Part shown: piece by piece, positions 61,726 to 64,000 of the stretch
Numbering within the stretch: the first letter of the stretch is position 1
Layout of the letters: each line of letters opens with the position of its first letter
NCBI RefSeq assembly: GCF_000283155.1
Contig: NW_004454166.1
Location: 10,934,199 to 10,998,198, forward strand
From: Ceratotherium simum simum
Taxonomy: Eukaryota > Chordata > Mammalia > Perissodactyla > Rhinocerotidae
Direction: 5' to 3'
DNA length: 64,000 nucleotides
Translations under genes and position numbers: made by a program
The notes under the pieces: model-generated
Seen by the model: the letters and a program-made list of their open reading frames with translations, nothing else
The model's database searches: none
What the model was told of the DNA's origin: nothing

Positions 61726-62154
61726 GATGACTCACCCATGAATGACAAATGTTTTGTAGGCTTTTAAAGGAAGTTGGGATATTCAGGAGACATCCTGTAG
61801 CCTTGTGAGGATGTATCATCATGGAAGGAAATCACCATGCTCTTCATAGAATAGTCCTTCTCGGAGCCAGTGGCCAAGATGCCTTGCTATGGCTTATGTA
61901 GGATGGATTTTAGTGATGATGAAGGACATGGTAAGGATTTGGTAAGATAACAGATGCCCATGGAAATAGTAAACAGTCCTGTCATAATGGTTTCCCTTTG
62001 CCTTTACTTCACTCGGAAGGTATGTACCCCAACTCATCCCCAAAGTAATGTGTTGAGAGCCACAGGCTCTGATGGAGAAGGGAAAGGAGAAATGGTAATG
62101 GTACTCAAGAGAGGGCAGGCACTGTATTTTCTAAGGGCCACATTACCTCCTCTG
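61726..62154. other. Presumed intron, nothing recognised
   Basis: No named repeat or supported exon. Confidence 0.5.
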
Positions 62155-62335
62155 TTTTTGTCTAATTTAATCTTCACTGTGTTAGTGTTCAGTGGATCCA
62201 ATTTTAGTGTTATTCCTATTTAGCATATTAGAAAGTGAAGGCTCAGACAGGTTAGCACGTGGTCCCCTCAGTGTTAGGTGTCAATGTGGGGATGTGAATG
62301 CAGGTCAGCTGTGCTCTTTCCATTGTGCAATGCCT
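62155..62335 (-). mobile_element. MIR SINE, antisense
   Basis: 'taatttaatcttcactgtgt', 'agtgttattcctatttagca', 'gaaggctcagacaggttagc' and 'gcaggtcagctgtgctcttt'. Confidence 0.7.
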
Positions 62336-62424
62336 ACGGACCTCTCCAGATTGTTGAGACACATGATACTGGTGTTTCTGGAGGACTAGAGAGGTCCATG
62401 AAAATAATGGCCAAGAGTTATTGG

Positions 62425-62640
62425 TGACAGACTGTGTGCCCAAATAATTTTTACGTATTACCTCATTTAATCCTTACTATAATCCTAAGAAACAGTACTA
62501 CCATTTTTTTAATGCTTTTTCAGGTGAGAAAACAGAGGTATAGAGAGGTTATACAATTTCCCAAGATCAGATAATTAGTATGTGGTAAAACCTGGATTCA
62601 AACTCAGGCAAGTGGGCTCTGAGCCCATGCTCTTAACTCC
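62425..62640 (-). mobile_element. MIR SINE, antisense, near full length
   Basis: 'cctcatttaatccttactat', 'aggtgagaaaacagaggtat', 'agaggttatacaatttccca', 'ctggattcaaactcaggcaa' and 'ccatgctcttaactcccatg' make this a clear MIR. Confidence 0.9.
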
Positions 62641-63094
62641 CATGCTGGGTGCTGCTAGGCAGGCCAAGTGCCAGGTTCAAAATAGCCCTTGTTGGCTGAA
62701 GATGTTTTTCAGCTGGATCAACTCTGGGATTGGTGCATTATGAAAACGACCAGCTTGATAATGTAGGTAGAGAGATTGTGCTTTGAGGATGACCTTCGTA
62801 TCTCTATTATTACTGAGATAAGATATCAAGATATGATTTCCATAATCCATAAAACTTAAGTGACAGACTCTCCTTTGTGAATGGGAGAGATCCCTAACTG
62901 GTTAGTCTTTATCTTAAGGAAAACGTAAAGATATTGCAGGGCTGTAAACCAGGGAACAGATGGGATTAGATTAGCATTTTAAATCTCTCACTCCAGATGT
63001 TCAGCTGCAGTAGGTGACTACCTCAAGGTGAGTTCCACTGAAAACTCTACTGAATAAGTACTTTGTTCAAAAGGTCCTTGAAGGTTGTCTAAGT
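62641..63094. other. Presumed intron, nothing recognised
   Basis: No named repeat or supported exon. Confidence 0.5.
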
Positions 63095-63398
63095 CTATAC
63101 TGTCCAGTACAGTAGCCCTGAGCCACTGGGGGCTATTGAGCATTTGAAATGTGCCTGATCCAAATGTAGTGTTGCTGTAAGTCTAAAATATACTGAATGT
63201 TGAGACTTAGTAGGAAAAAAATGTAAAATATCTCACTGATGTGTTTTTATATTGATTACATGTTGAAATAATATTTTTGGATATATTAGGCTAAATCGAC
63301 TATATTATTGAAATTAATTACATCTGTTTTTGACTGCTAGAAAATTTAAAATTGCATCCATGGCTTGCATTATATTTCTTTCTGACAGTGCTGGTGTA
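63095..63398. mobile_element. hAT-like non-autonomous DNA transposon
   Basis: 'gtccagtacagtagccctga', 'gggggctattgagcatttga', 'aatgtgcctgatcc', 'gtaaaatatctcactgatgt', 'tgattacatgttgaaataat' and 'gaaaatttaaaattgcatcc' match a common mammalian non-autonomous DNA transposon. The ends (tgtccagtac, and gacagtgctgg on the right) are roughly inverted. Subfamily not certain. Confidence 0.7.
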
Positions 63399-63774
63399 GG
63401 TGATTTCCTTGCTCTCTAGTTAAATAGAAAATGTATAAGAGTGCCATTACCATAAGCTGATGCACTCTCTCTGAGTACCACCTGGTTAAAGTAGTCCAAC
63501 CTAAGGACTGTTGCTTCTTAAAGTTCTCGGGCGATATTCTACACCTTCATTGGAACTGTTCGTTTTTAAATGCAGTTAAAAGTATAATTTTCCATCTATC
63601 ACTGAAGAACTAACTGTTCTTGGCATATGTTAAAAAAAATTGAGCTCAGACCACCTCTCATTAGTTACCCTAGATGGGCAGAAAGTGGTGACCTGGTGAT
63701 TAGATGGAATTGACAGCAAGAGAGTTAGCTTCTGTCCTTTCTCCTTTGTAAATATTGTTTAGGTCTGACCGCCT
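63399..63774. other. Presumed intron, nothing recognised
   Basis: No named repeat or supported exon. Confidence 0.5.
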
Positions 63775-64000
63775 CCTCTTCACCCCCAGTGCATCTTCCT
63801 GGCCCAGACCTACTTTATCTCATCCCTGGACCATCTCAGCAGCTGCTTTAGCAGCTTATGTCTCACCCCCCCCCCCCCCACCGCCTCAGAAATCCTTCGT
63901 AGGGCTGCCAGAATAATCTTGAGAGGACACAGCTTTCATTATATCCCATTCTTCTGATTAGGGATGATAAGAGTTCCCTGTTGCTCTCCCAATGAAGGGA
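63775..64000 (+). mobile_element. L2 fragment, sense, cut by window end
   Basis: 'ccatctcagcagctgcttta', 'gggctgccagaataatcttg', 'cattatatcccattcttctg' and 'agagttccctgttgctctcc' resemble the L2 interior seen in other copies. It contains a 14-base poly-C run. Confidence 0.6.
63866..63879. repeat. Poly-C run
   Basis: Fourteen consecutive C, a likely length-variable site. Confidence 0.9.

Larger units (their letters stand above)
32591..64000 (+). other. Putative first intron (continues past window)
   Basis: If the donor at 32,591 is used, everything to the right is intronic, since no convincing downstream exon was found. The DNA is AT-richer than the island, has no ERE or L1, and carries only old MIR, L2 and DNA-transposon remnants. 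A second gene or non-coding RNA in this stretch cannot be excluded. Confidence 0.4.

Overview
This is a non-coding stretch of mammalian nuclear DNA. The best clue to the host is a set of seven tRNA-derived SINEs of the equine repetitive element (ERE) type. They share the head 'ggggccggccccgtggcttagcggtt' pattern and the tail 'tactggggctttggggg', and six of them have recognisable target-site duplications. EREs are known from Perissodactyla, so a horse, or a related rhinoceros or tapir, is the likely source. L1, L2, MIR and DNA-transposon remnants of general mammalian age make up most of the remaining recognisable sequence. Layout. Bases 1-29,000 are AT-rich and full of repeats: L1 3' ends, all seven EREs, a 0.8 kb sense L2 (7.6-8.4 kb), a 1.3 kb antisense L2 (10.2-11.4 kb), a roughly 4.3 kb decayed antisense L1 (15.8-20.1 kb) whose reverse-transcriptase motifs can still be read, and a sense L1 ORF2 fragment (20.7-21.3 kb). 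A possible conserved non-coding element lies at 28.7-28.9 kb, just before the composition changes. Bases 29,330-33,450 form a large CpG island. It holds an Sp1-type GC box, strong splice-donor sites, an alternating CG run, long pyrimidine- then purine-rich tracts of (TCC)n, (GA)n and (GGA)n, and a probable 5' exon on the + strand ending at 32,590 before a consensus donor. That exon contains a YY1-like AAGATGGCG, a six-codon upstream ORF, and a 41-codon arginine-rich frame that reaches the donor in phase 0. I could not identify the gene. Bases 33,450-64,000 have no L1 and no ERE. They contain only old MIR, L2, MER5A-like and hAT-like remnants and microsatellites, as expected of a long repeat-poor first intron of a regulated gene. 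How it fits together. The simplest reading is intergenic DNA (1-29 kb), then the CpG-island promoter and first exon of a + strand gene, then the start of its first intron. No protein-coding exon is secure, and there are no tRNA, rRNA or CRISPR features. The open reading frames present are short, low-complexity, or parts of repeats. I found no evidence of a new biological system; the points most worth checking are the promoter/first-exon architecture and the sharp change in repeat content across it.
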